Source: Chytridium lagenaria (Eukaryota > Chytridiomycota > Chytridiomycetes > Chytridiales > Chytridiaceae). From it: DNA of 64,000 nucleotides. The notes below the pieces were generated by a model that had not been told where the DNA came from, ran no database searches, and saw nothing but the letters and a program-made list of their open reading frames with translations. The stretch is from positions 81,600 to 145,599 of the forward strand of contig JAHLKC010000101.1 of NCBI GenBank assembly GCA_025449115.1, given 5' to 3'. Position 1 is the first letter of the stretch. The number at the start of each line of letters is the position of its first letter. This document shows, piece by piece, positions 1 through 9,570 of this stretch. The position numbers were made by a program, and so were the translations under genes.

Positions 1-312
1 TTTGCATCTCTCTGCTCTTGATGGCTTTCGTTTTTGAATTTTGCCTTATGCATTCGTTATATGAACTTGTTGTTCAGCGTCCTTTCCTTGCATAGTTTAA
101 AATTTTTATGTCCCTTCCTCCTCCACATTACCTCTCAATCTCACTCTAAAAAAGACTCCGCTGGCGTTCCTTTCTAATAATAAATAACGTGCCACCTCTG
201 ACACTAACCGTCTGTACTGAGTCCAGAAATCAGCTGTTGCGCCTCGCGATTGGGAACAGCCCAAAAAAATAATTTTTGAAAGGGATAACGATTCAACCAC
301 CATGCCGACACA
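1..312. other. 5' flank, no gene recognised
   Basis: No convincing coding sequence is visible. The segment is probably the promoter region of the acidic repeat-protein gene that follows. Two start codons, at 302 and 313, lie in different frames at its right edge. Confidence 0.4.
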
Positions 313-3112
313 ATGGTCATCGCAAGCCTGGAGATACGCCTGGAGATACGCCGAGGGAAGCCTGATGACAGCAACGGTTACTTCACGTCAGAATCCCTTG
401 AAAACCCCTTCCCCGAGCCCACCCGTACTCCCAGAAGCACATTTTGGGCAGACCCTCGCACTGCCGACCCCAACGCATTTACCCTGTTCCCACACCTCTT
501 CAACCCCTACCTTTCTCGAACCATCATCAAGACCACCTCAATCGCTGCTCCCTCTGCGGAGGTCGAAATCACTCCACACCATGCGTCATCACAGCGACAG
601 ATGGATCGCTCAAGTACTTGAAACTTCTTCGCGCCTTTCGAATCGCACAGGAGAATATGGGAATGGAAGAGCGGGAATGGGAGGAGAATGATAGGGCTGT
701 GGAATTTAGGATCAGGTTCTTTGAAACTGCGTTGAGTAATTTGGGGGTTTGTGTGGGAGGCGGGAGGGAGGTGGGAGTTTTGACGGGTGTAGAGGTAGTT
801 GAGGAAGTGGTTGGATTGGATAGGGACGGGGCAAGGGATGGGGGAAGAGAGGGGAGGGGGAAGAGGAGGAGGGAGAAAGATGGATTGTTGCAGGCAGAAT
901 GGAATGATACAGACGTTGACGGATTTGATATTGAGAATGGTATTACTTCAGGCCGTCGGCGTGACGAAGAGCAGCCTCAACTGGATTCCGAACGTCACGA
1001 CGAAGAAGAAGTCCCGGACTCGGAAATGCAAGAACCGTATGAAGAACTCGAAGAACCAGAAAGCCAATCCCATCTCGAGGCAGAGTATCCAGTCCAACAT
1101 CTTCGTCAACCCGAAGAGTTTATTGAAGTTGATGACACTGAAACTATAATGTCATCCTGCGACACAGAGTTTCCGCTTTACAACGGTACCGGTCCCCGTC
1201 TTCGCGACCGTATCTGGATTGAATTGGAGCTTAAAAAGATAGGGAACTGGGCACCTAAGAATTCAGAGTATTTGACTGAGGAAGAGGAGACTCATTACGC
1301 TGCTCTAGCCGAGGCAGAATGCAACTTAAATGCTCTGAAAGCAAACGCCGTACGTCTAAGTCCGGATAACTCAAAACAGGGTCAAGTTTCTGGGTTGGAC
1401 GTGGGATTTCCTCATTACAAGGGTGGACATCCTCGGTTTCGGGATTTGAAGTGGATGCGGAGGGAGGAGGATCGTGTGATGAAATGGCAGCCTGCACTGA
1501 GGGAATATAAAAATATGAGGGGGAATGGAGCTATTCGATTGCACCACATGATAAAGCTTTTGGAGGAGGAGAAGGAAAAGGACGGGGAGTCTTATGAGAT
1601 AAATGACAATGACAGGATTTTGGAATTAGAGAACCAGCAGAATACTTTGGATGATGGGAGGCAGAGGGGATGTCGAGAGCTGGATTCAAGGTTTCCGTTC
1701 TATAACGGTCATCATCCTCGGTTCGACGATGTACATTGGATTGTGAGAGAACTTGACATGGTTCGAGAATGGGAAGTTCCTGGCGATGCTCTTGGTGATT
1801 ATGAGGCTGCGCGTTCCACGGCAGAGGCGCGGCTCATAGAATTGATGAAAACATTTTCACCGGGTGAAGGCTCCTCACTTTTGGAAAATGCATCCGCTCT
1901 CCAATTCCGTGACGACGGTCTTGACGTCGAGTTTCCGTACTACGAGAGGGACGCTCCGCGATTTAGAGACTTGGAATGGGTCTTCGCTGAATTTGAACGC
2001 GTGGAACGGTGGGAGGGTGACGCGACTGATGATGCCGAGATGGAGGCGATGAGGGAGCAGCAGAGTGTTGCTATGAGGCGGTTGAAGAGAAGAATGAAGT
2101 GGTTGGAGGATAGGAGGGATGATGAGGGTCGGAACCGGAACAAGGATGTGTATGACGTCGAGGCGGAGGATTCGGATACAGTGGAGGAAGAGGTGGGGGA
2201 AGAGGAGAATGCGAGACCATATTCACCTGATTATGTGGACTCTCGGAATGATGACGAAAACATCTTCAGAGAAGAGCATGGGACTCACCGAAATTCTCTG
2301 AAACGTCGATTTATCGAAGCCGATGAAGAAGAAGAGGAGTGTTTAACATATGAAACTCAAGATGTTGAAGAAATTCAGCGTCATCGTGAACGTGAAAAAG
2401 ATGCCAGAGAAAGGCGTCAGCGGACGATTCAGACGGAGGAGGGACCATGCAAGGTTTTGGGTTCTGAGGAGGGTTCGGAGTCGTCTAGAAGAAGGCAAAG
2501 GCGGAAGAAGGATTCTTTCTTTCATGATGATGAGATGGCAGGAAGTGAGGTTGATGTGCGTGCTGTTACCCCGGACGTGAGGGAGGCGAAGAGGCAATTG
2601 ATGGCGCAGAGGGAGCTTGAGGTGAGATTTGGCCTCACGACATTCTGTCTTCTTTTTACCGTACTTTCTTCTTTATTCTCACGCTGAAGCCACTTTAGTC
2701 ACATCCTTTTATGCAAGATATTAGCCCTTACCAAGAACACATTACTCAATTCTCCTCCCCCCATTACCAGCCCCCCACGCACCGCTCCCACCGCACATCT
2801 TACCGTCATAACGTTATCAATCACGATGACATTGAAGACGACGAAGAAAACCTCACCGTCGGTCCCTCCCCAGGTCCCGCTGGACAATCTACGTCATACC
2901 CCTTATGCCATGGTACCGTTTCTACGCGTTCGACCCCAAAGAAGCCACAAAAACTTGTCCGGGTCGAGTATGAGGATGAGATGAGGATGATTTGGATGCT
3001 GAGGATGAGGGAGAGGTTAGGAGAAAGAGTTCGAGAAGCGGATCGGATTCAACAAAGATGGAGTATGTTGGGATTTGGGTTCGAAGTTTGCCGCCTACTT
3101 CACAGTTTTTGA
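313..3112 (+). CDS. acidic, charged protein with four FP-Y-G-PRFRDL-W motifs, unknown function
   Basis: I do not recognise this gene. The main open frame runs 444-2621 and continues after a phase-0 intron at 2622-2698 (GTGAGA...TTTAG) into a second exon. The frame starting at 313 looks protein-like (RSTFWADPRTADPNAF). It passes to the main frame near 530 if one base is missing, so I chose 313 over 302 or 444. Near the N-terminus is a zinc-knuckle-like CSLCGGRNHSTPC (Cx2Cx4Hx3C). Four copies of a roughly 30-residue motif, spaced 80-95 residues apart, begin near nucleotides 1166, 1404, 1687 and 1928. Their shared core is FP-x-Y-x(4)-PRFRDL-x-W, followed by an acidic/basic helix ending in W. Between and after the copies the chain is Glu/Arg-rich and probably coiled coil. 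A nuclear role is a guess from the charge. The 3' end is uncertain, because another frame from about 2975 also stays open. Confidence 0.6.
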
Positions 3113-3330
3113 CCCTGTAACTGCAATGTCGTCTTTTGCGCATGTTTTTTTTTCTTTAGTCTTGCGCTTCAAACAGCTTTTTTTTGTATATTGCAAACCT
3201 TTTTGTTTTATGATGTTTGGTCCATATTCCATCGCAATATATAGTCCGTTCCCGCTTTTCTCCGACCGTATAACCATGAGGATATTAAAACGACAGCAGA
3301 ACCGTGACCATAAAAGAGCGAGCTTGAACC

Positions 3331-3356
3331 AAAAAAAAAAAAAAAAAAAAAAAAAA
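3331..3356. repeat. 26-base poly-A run
   Basis: This uninterrupted run of 26 A marks the change from AT-rich host sequence to the GC-rich DIRS-like element. On the minus strand it is a poly-T run just beyond the element's presumed 3' end. It may be the integration site or a simple repeat. Confidence 0.85.
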
Positions 3357-3564
3357 CCAACAGTTCCCCAACCAACGCGTCCTATAAATGACGCGAGAAA
3401 AACCATGTAGGCAAAGAAACGCGAGAGGCTGATCCCAGAGCCCCGCAGCGCAAACCGCGGCACGCGCCTCCCCTACCCGCACCCGCGTTGCGCCTACCCA
3501 CCCCAACGCGGATGCGAACGCGCCGCACGACACCGCGCCTGACCTCCGACACCCCGGCGCGCAT

Positions 3565-3681
3565 GCAAGCCTGCAGTGCGGCAAAAACATCGGGCGCAAG
3601 CATGCGACGCGGCACCCGGCCAACACGCAAGCATGCGGTGCGGCAAAAACGCGCACAAGCATGCGACGCGACAACCCGGCC
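3565..3681. repeat. two-copy GC-rich tandem repeat
   Basis: A unit of 55-57 bases (3565-3621 and 3627-3681) occurs twice at a 62-base period. Each copy contains the blocks GTGCGGCAAAAAC, AAGCATGCGACGCG and ACCCGGCC. It lies beyond the recombinase C-terminus, where DIRS elements carry non-coding terminal sequence. Confidence 0.75.
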
Positions 3682-3719
3682 CTGCACCTCCTGTGGGCCC
3701 CCGCCCAGACCCGCCAGCG

Positions 3720-5483
3720 TTCCGGCGGTACAGTGACATAGTAAACTCAGGGCGGGTGCGGAGGTACCGGTAGAAAGCCTCCGAAGTCCAGCTGCCCCAA
3801 ATCATCAAGTCATTCAACCCCCACCCCTCGTACAGGTAATGCGTCTGAAACCTAGACTCCCCCGCCACGAATCGCAACCGGCGCTGCAATTGCGCCTTAG
3901 CCCACTGTGAGATTATTAGATAACCTCACCGAGAGGCATGAATGTGTCACTTATATAGACGTTGTGCCCTTATTCTTATTTTGTTGTTCCCGTTCCATTC
4001 TTTTCCCTCTCGGGGTTTTTCATAGTTTTTCCCAATAGATACGAGAGAGGTTTTTATAGAAGGAAGGGCGGTCGACGTGGTATGCCAACTTATGACATGC
4101 TACCACGTTGGTCGAGATGCCTGTTGTTGTTATTTGATTCCCCTTTATGTATAGTTTTATTACTTCTAGAAAGTTGAATAGATTTACGTACACCTCTTTA
4201 GTCCTGGATTAAGCCCTCTGCACATTCAGACCAGCCCTAGTGGGCTGTGCTATCATCTTTCCCCTTTTTTATTCACTATTGTGTGTTAAGTTGTACTAGC
4301 GGGTGCTCTGGTTAGCACGCCGCGGAGGGAGACTGCGATCCGAACCAAGACATTGTCTAAGAAGGTATGAGCCATGGGAATACGCCTCAAGGGCATGATT
4401 CCTTCGAAGGTTTGGTCAGTATAACTACCTCTGTTCTATTCTCGATGGCTATGACAGGCTATCTAGTTGCCTGTGAGTGGGAGAGCGGCATGAGCAGGGC
4501 CTTAGGTAGAAGAGATCAGATGAGAACATGTTAAAACGGCTTATTGCGGCGAATATGAGGCCTGGTACACTCCTTGGAGCGGGATGGAATCCCTTCTCGT
4601 AGACCCCTTTCCTCTAGTCACTTTAGATCTAGTCTCTGGGCATTTCCATTCCTTTTTTCCCTTTATTATTAACGATTAAAACGAAAACCACAGCAACTTA
4701 AATCCCCGCTGTCACTAAAGGCAGAATAGGGCTTGACTCTTGATCTAGGAGTACTTCCTAGACTCTAGTCTCGTCACCTATTATGTGGTTCTCTACCTCT
4801 GTATGCCGGGGCTTAGCAGAGGGGGCCATAGAGAGAACTTCACACCACGCCGTGTCCGCTACCGCCCCTGACGCCAAAGTCCACAAGGAATAATACCAAG
4901 CCCCGGATGGCATTAGCACCAGAAGGACCCGCAGCGCCCCCGTCCCGTCCAACCCTGGAAGCCCCACCGGAAACAACAGGTACTGCGTGAACGCTGTGAC
5001 CGTCTTCTTCCGGGGAAGCCACACCACGTAACCCTCAAACTCCTCGCCCGGGGATGACTGCGCGGTAACATGGCGGCGGCGCAGCACCTTCCCGTCCTCC
5101 ACCCCGGAGCAGACGACCTACGACAATCGAGCACACGAGTAAAACGCCAACGTCACCATGGCCCATAACACAGCATCACCGTGCGAGGACACCGCCAGAT
5201 CTGCCCGCAGCAAGGCCAAATGGTTGAGGGTAAACATCGCCTGCTGGTTGGGAGCGGGTGGCTGCACAAACGACCGGACGTTAGCCAGCGCCTGTCTGAC
5301 TGACTCATGATTCCGGATCCCGGACCAGTCCCAACCCGAAGCACGGTGATGAGAGCCCAACGCTGACAGGTACTGCAGCAACGTGCCACCACGGACGACG
5401 CGGCCGCGGGAGAAAGAAGTGGTCATTGCGACCGGCGGGGCAAAGCGACCACGCTTGCATGAAAATGGGCTAAGCCCACACAA
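3720..5483 (-). pseudogene. DIRS-type tyrosine recombinase, split by a 911-bp insertion
   Basis: The N-terminal part (5483-4812) includes FYSCARLS followed, one frame over, by EVVCSGVEDGK. This matches the first catalytic Arg box of tyrosine recombinases (R-x-x-E). LPRKKT follows at the expected place of the beta-hairpin Lys. The chain reads MAPSAK at 4812 and then runs into the insertion. On the far side (3900 down) it resumes in the same frame as AQLQRRLRF and reaches GSWTSEAFYRYLR, a typical C-terminal W-x-S...Y box carrying the candidate nucleophile Tyr. The usual HxxR box is not discernible between them, only ESRFQTHYL. With one frame break, an insertion and a lost box, this copy is almost certainly inactive. 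Confidence 0.7.
3901..4811. mobile_element. 911-bp non-coding insertion with CTTAG target duplication
   Basis: CTTAG at 3896-3900 and again at 4812-4816 flanks the segment. Removing the segment and one CTTAG joins the two recombinase halves in frame (minus strand, SAK then AQLQ). Inside is a TATA-like CTTATATAGAC at 3949-3959 and a hairpin near 4070-4115 with arms around ACGTGGTA and TACCACGT. The 3' part has a palindromic CTAGGAGTACTTCCTAG near 4745-4761. No coding sequence is visible. The 5-bp duplication and TATA box would suit a solo LTR, but the ends (CCCAC... and ...CGGGG) are not the canonical TG...CA. A MITE or another non-autonomous element is possible. Confidence 0.65.
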
Positions 5484-5527
5484 CCCTCCCCCACCGCAAC
5501 CGGCGATCCAGGCAACACCACCTCGCG

Positions 5528-7380
5528 CTAGCGCTTTCCTGGGTACAGGGCCAGGAAACCCGCGACATTCCCCCGCGACAACCGGTCACACCCGTCCACA
5601 TTCACGCGGCCGACGTGAACCATCCGCAACTGAAACTGAAAACGAATGGCGGCCCCAACCATCCCTCTAATCAGACCCCACAGGATTGGAGTAGACCCGC
5701 GCCTATACAGTGCACGCACCAACGCACCGACCAAAAATGATCCCGCGCGCAAAACCCCCCTCCGGTCAAAGAGCTGTCGCTCACCACCCTACGTGAGACG
5801 ACACGCGCCATACCTGCTCGCGAATAAACTCAAACCCGCCCACTCCAACAACGTATCTGCAAACCACTCCAAATCTTCCCGCACCGCCAAAGGAACCACA
5901 ACCCGCCGCTGGAGATCCACACTTCCCAACAACCCATACACGTTACTCAAATACACCCTACCCTGCGGCAAAATCTGGCACACCCACGTCAACGTCCCCG
6001 CAATCACTGACACCCTCGGAGCCGTTAAGAACTTGGATCCCGCAGCCTCCAGGAGCAATTTGCAGATTTCCGGGCGACGAGAGAGCTCGAGCGATACCGT
6101 CATGGCCTGCGTGTTCACCAAGAACCCAACACGCGGATCGCCGTCCCGAACAACACCTCCAGCTTCAAGTGGTACCCCACTAACCCGAAAACGCGGTGCA
6201 CCTGCGCAATGGTACGGTCCTCCATGCCTCTGCGACTGCACCAAAGAAATTATCACTATAACTAACGCAGTTGACCCCCCTTTAACCCACAAGATCCAAC
6301 ACATGCAATTGCCAAAATAACAGCAATAAAAACCAGCGTCCCGCATCCCAAACATCAACGCATGATCCACAAACAACACCCCCTCCAACAACACACCCTG
6401 GTACAGCTGGTCCACTTCTCCGCGCGTAAATTGCCGGTACGCCGCCTTGGCATCGACCATCCACAGATACAACCAACCGGCAACGCCGCCACCATCTGAA
6501 GGAGGGCATCTACCCTGTCCAGGAGACACGGTCCCAAGTAATCCCTTGACGTCAGGGCGTTCACGCTCAATATCGAACCCCTGCGAGGAAACAAAAATTC
6601 ATGAACGAATCGCACCGTACCCTCCGGTGCCCCCTCCTTTTGAACCGCAACCCACCGGTACGTTGGAAAACACTGGAAACTGCTGAACCTCCCCCCTGTG
6701 AACGGACCCCAACGCCTGCCGAGCGCGACCCTCCTGAGCACAGTTCACTCGTAACTGATTGGCCTCTGTGGGGTGGAAGGACACAGCGGACGCGTGGTTC
6801 GAAACCACAACATGGCGTTCCGCCAGAAAAAAAAGCCGGCAACGCAAACCACTCGAGGAAATTTCAAAGGGGTTGGTTCGGAAAACCAACCGTCAAATCA
6901 GCAAACATGTCCCCCCGAATAGGAGTGACCAGCTTGGTCAAACCTTCTCAATACAATAGGTACCGCGCCACCTTGCGGTGCGACGCAGTGAATGGAAGCT
7001 CAGCTAGAGACGGGATGCCCAACACCTTCACCCTCGCGGGCACCAACTTTTGTTAGCGGTAAGACCATGCGAGGCAAAACGTGCGCCCCCGCCACCCCAG
7101 CCTGGTCCGCTGGCAACGGTTGAACGGTCACCATCGACACCACCCCGCTCACCCCCTCACGGGCGACAACCCCGGTTAGCGTCCCCGCTAATCCCGCACC
7201 CCCGACGAGATGCGTCCCCTCCAGACGCACCTCTTCTTGCGCCTTAGCGCCGACTTGGTCCTTATCCGCGGCCACGGTTCCGCCGGCCGGGCGCCTGGGA
7301 CCCTTCCCCACTCCTCGAACCACGCTCCCCACCGGAGCTGCGCTGGTCACCCTTGTCACCAGCCCAAGAGCGACCGGCAT
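5528..7380 (-). pseudogene. DIRS-type reverse transcriptase / RNase H, frame-shifted
   Basis: In order along the minus strand these pieces appear: ALGPFTGGRFSSF (entry to the RT fingers), RFVHEFLFPRRGSILSVNAL, then the palm WMVDAKAAYRQFTRGE with its first catalytic Asp. Next come LMFGMRDAG, the position of the second catalytic box, and the connection LTWVCQILPQGRVYLSN. The end is RNase-H-like, with VNVDGCDRLSRG corresponding to the ADxLSR end of DIRS RNase H. At the YxDD box, near 6259-6270, the recoverable frame reads YSDN, so the second Asp is Asn. At least three frame changes separate the pieces. It should be non-functional. Confidence 0.7.
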
Positions 7381-7393
7381 CTCCCGTGGAATG

Positions 7394-8910
7394 TCACCAT
7401 GGATGTTCCGTTATCGGATGGCCGCGCCCGCACTCATGGCACTCATGAGCGAAAACGCAATCGCGGAACCGACACCCTCGAGATGAGTTAAAGTTAAAAC
7501 AATACTCGGTACCCTCCCGTCGCCGGTCCCCTGACAGCAAACTCCCAAACGAACGCTTTGCCGGGCCCTCCCCAGTCTTGAGGGGAGGTCGCCGTGGTGA
7601 TGGCACCACCTCCGCCAGGCCCAAACTGTCCTCACCCCCCCGGCGCATCACGTTGGTCCCCACTGCCAGCATGCGTTTCTGAAACAAATACCGCTCTTTA
7701 AGGAGCGGGATCTCATCAGTCTAGCGGAGCATAGGAAACCGATGCACAAAGGAGCGCTTCTTGATTTCATAGGCAGACGGAGAAGCCCAGCCGTATAAGT
7801 TCGTGGTCTGCAAGACATCATCGTGGAACGTATTGAGCTCCTTCGCCCGATGTGGGTAAAAAACCAAAGCTGCCGTTCGAAACCGACGAAAAGCAGTCAC
7901 CCAGCCCTCGTACCTAACAAATTCTACCCCCGGGTCCACCTCGTCCTCCGACAAACTAAAGCCATTGACATCCAAACCACCTTCTTGAGAGGTTTCACGA
8001 CGACATGCGGGTCGAACTTAATCATGGGAATGTCCAGACCCTGAGCCAAACAATACCAGACTGCCGGAGAATACGAGTTCGCCACCACTACACTGCGGCT
8101 CTGAACAAGCTCCAGGATCTGAGCCTTAGACATGCCGGCCAGCGCACCCCAGATGCCGAGATTGAGCTCCACGTCATATGGCACCCTGACCTGTGACGCC
8201 AACCCCATCCCTGAGGCCCATGCCGGCACCACCCCGCCAAGAGCTGCCCACGGGCCTTCCTCCCGCGCAGCCTGTTGGAAAACCGGCCGCCAAAAAACCT
8301 CAGGCATATTCCCCCCCTCCAGCCAAATACCCACTTGCTGATGCACCAGTTGCTGTCCCCCCCATTTCTGATCCACCCGCGCCACCCGGGCGGTGGGAAA
8401 CAGCCTCGGCACCTAGGCGGGAGACAGCCTTCGCCACCTCCACTGACACCGCCGTGCCTTGCGCCTCTGCGACCAGACGGGGCAGCAAGGTCTCCAGCAG
8501 GCCCTCGAGGCGGCTGGCGTCGATACAGAACCCCGTCGGATGACGGTGCTGCTAAACCCCTCCGTCTCTACGATCTCGTCGCGGTCTCGCACCTCGTTCC
8601 CCGCAATCAAACCCGACCAGTCGGGGTCCTCCAGCCCCACACCCTGCAGCCCTACGGCCGTACGCCGCCTCTTGAAATTCGCCGTCACCTCTTGGGCTGA
8701 CCGCTCTGACGCCTCCACCGTTCGACGGATGTTGGAGACAAACTCCCCCAACCCGTCTTGCCGGCTCTGAACCTGACTTCCTCCACCCGCCGCCTGCTTA
8801 CCTTCAACACCCCCAACGCGCACTTCCAGCAGTTCTTCCACATCATCCTCAGACTCTGAACCACCCCCACCAGACACCGTCGTCACTGGAACGTCCCCTG
8901 GCTGGGACAT
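7394..8910 (-). pseudogene. DIRS-type gag with zinc-finger C-terminus, frame-shifted
   Basis: It begins MSQPGDVPVTT at 8910, continues as a Ser/Glu-rich then coiled region, and changes frame several times (breaks near 8480, 8300, 7960 and 7700). The middle part includes WASPSAYEIKKRSFVHRFP. The end has FNFNSSRGCRFRDC followed by FAHECHECGRGHPITEHPW, the Cys/His pattern (C...C...H-x-C-x2-C...H) found at the end of DIRS/PAT gag proteins. Position upstream of the RT agrees. Start and breaks are approximate. Confidence 0.6.
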
Positions 8911-8990
8911 GACGGCCGACCTACAAAACTTGTGAGCGTGTAATGGAAGCTTAACACCAACCAAGACGGGTTGGAGAAAAAGGGAAAAAA

Positions 8991-9570
8991 GAACTTCGTT
9001 GTACTTCGAACTTCTCCACTCCTAAACACACTGACTATCGTTGGTGAAATTTATTTCTTTAACCCGGAGAGACTGCCAGTGCGTAGACGTTCTTCCGTTT
9101 TGTAAACCCAAAATTTACGTAATAGTGAATTTTGGGCTGACAAGACGGAAGAAATGGCTTCATCCCAAAATTCACTAAGACGCAGCATATGAAGTGACAC
9201 AACAGAGCATCTTCTCTTTTGGGTCTCTTCATTGCGACTTCTGGCCATCGAAATACCACCACCCGACCACCGCCCTACGGCCCACACCGCTGGTGTCATT
9301 CTTTCCTCCTTTCCTTTTTCTTTTCGTTTCTTCTTTTTCGTCTCCTGCTCCCTCGGCAGCTGGTGTCTGTCCCTACCAGTTCCCTTTCCGACTTCACGTG
9401 GGTTCAATCCCCACAGGGAAGAGGGGGCTCACCTACCGTGGTTGCAGCTTCCGCCTGTCCCGTGTCGACGGTCTCGGCCTTGACCAGGTCAGCCGGTTTT
9501 TGTCTCCACTACTGAAGTCTGCGGATTATATGTAGCATTTGGATTTTTCAAGTCAAATAAAGTCTTGAAC
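8991..9570. other. intergenic region with competing stem-loops and pyrimidine tract
   Basis: This lies between the DIRS-like element and the Nup42-like gene. It holds a long imperfect hairpin and an overlapping perfect one at 9090-9177, then a pyrimidine-rich stretch around 9295-9350. A tRNA-like T-arm sequence (GTGGGTTCAATCCCCAC, 9399-9415) is present, but no complete tRNA folds around it. Confidence 0.5.
9090..9177. repeat. two mutually exclusive hairpins sharing one arm
   Basis: Arm 9090-9115 pairs with 9128-9153 over 26 bases with three mismatches; the arms start TTCTTCCGT and end CCCAAAATT, with a 12-base loop. TAGTGAATTTTGGG at 9123-9136 pairs perfectly over 14 bases with CCCAAAATTCACTA at 9164-9177. 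Both structures use the central GAATTTTGGG, so only one can form at a time. It could be the remnant ends of a small transposon or a regulatory RNA structure. Confidence 0.8.

Larger units (their letters stand above)
3420..8990 (-). mobile_element. DIRS-like tyrosine-recombinase retrotransposon, decayed, with a nested insertion
   Basis: Read on the minus strand, the order is gag (about 8910-7394), reverse transcriptase and RNase H (about 7380-5528), then a tyrosine recombinase (5483-4812 plus 3900-3720). This is the standard DIRS/PAT order. The stretch is much richer in GC and CpG than its neighbours, which suggests a recent arrival from a different compositional class. All three coding regions are broken by frame changes. 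A 911-bp element interrupts the recombinase. I could not find the terminal repeats, so both ends are approximate. A GC-rich tandem repeat at 3565-3681 probably belongs to the element's 3' non-coding end. Confidence 0.75.

Noticed and set aside
444..1120. Programmed ribosomal frameshift as the reason for the 313/444 frame change
   Set aside because: No slippery site with a downstream structure is evident, and the same kind of one-base loss occurs in many unrelated genes here.
4180..4640. Apparently structured sequence resembling an rRNA or SINE fragment
   Set aside because: It sits inside the 911-bp insertion; I could not identify an rRNA segment, and the A/B-box spacing of a tRNA-derived SINE is not met.
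9345..9423. Possible tRNA: A-box-like CGGCAGCTGGT and B-box-like GGTTCAATCC
   Set aside because: The acceptor arms pair at only about five of seven positions and no convincing anticodon arm forms; at best a tRNA-derived relic.
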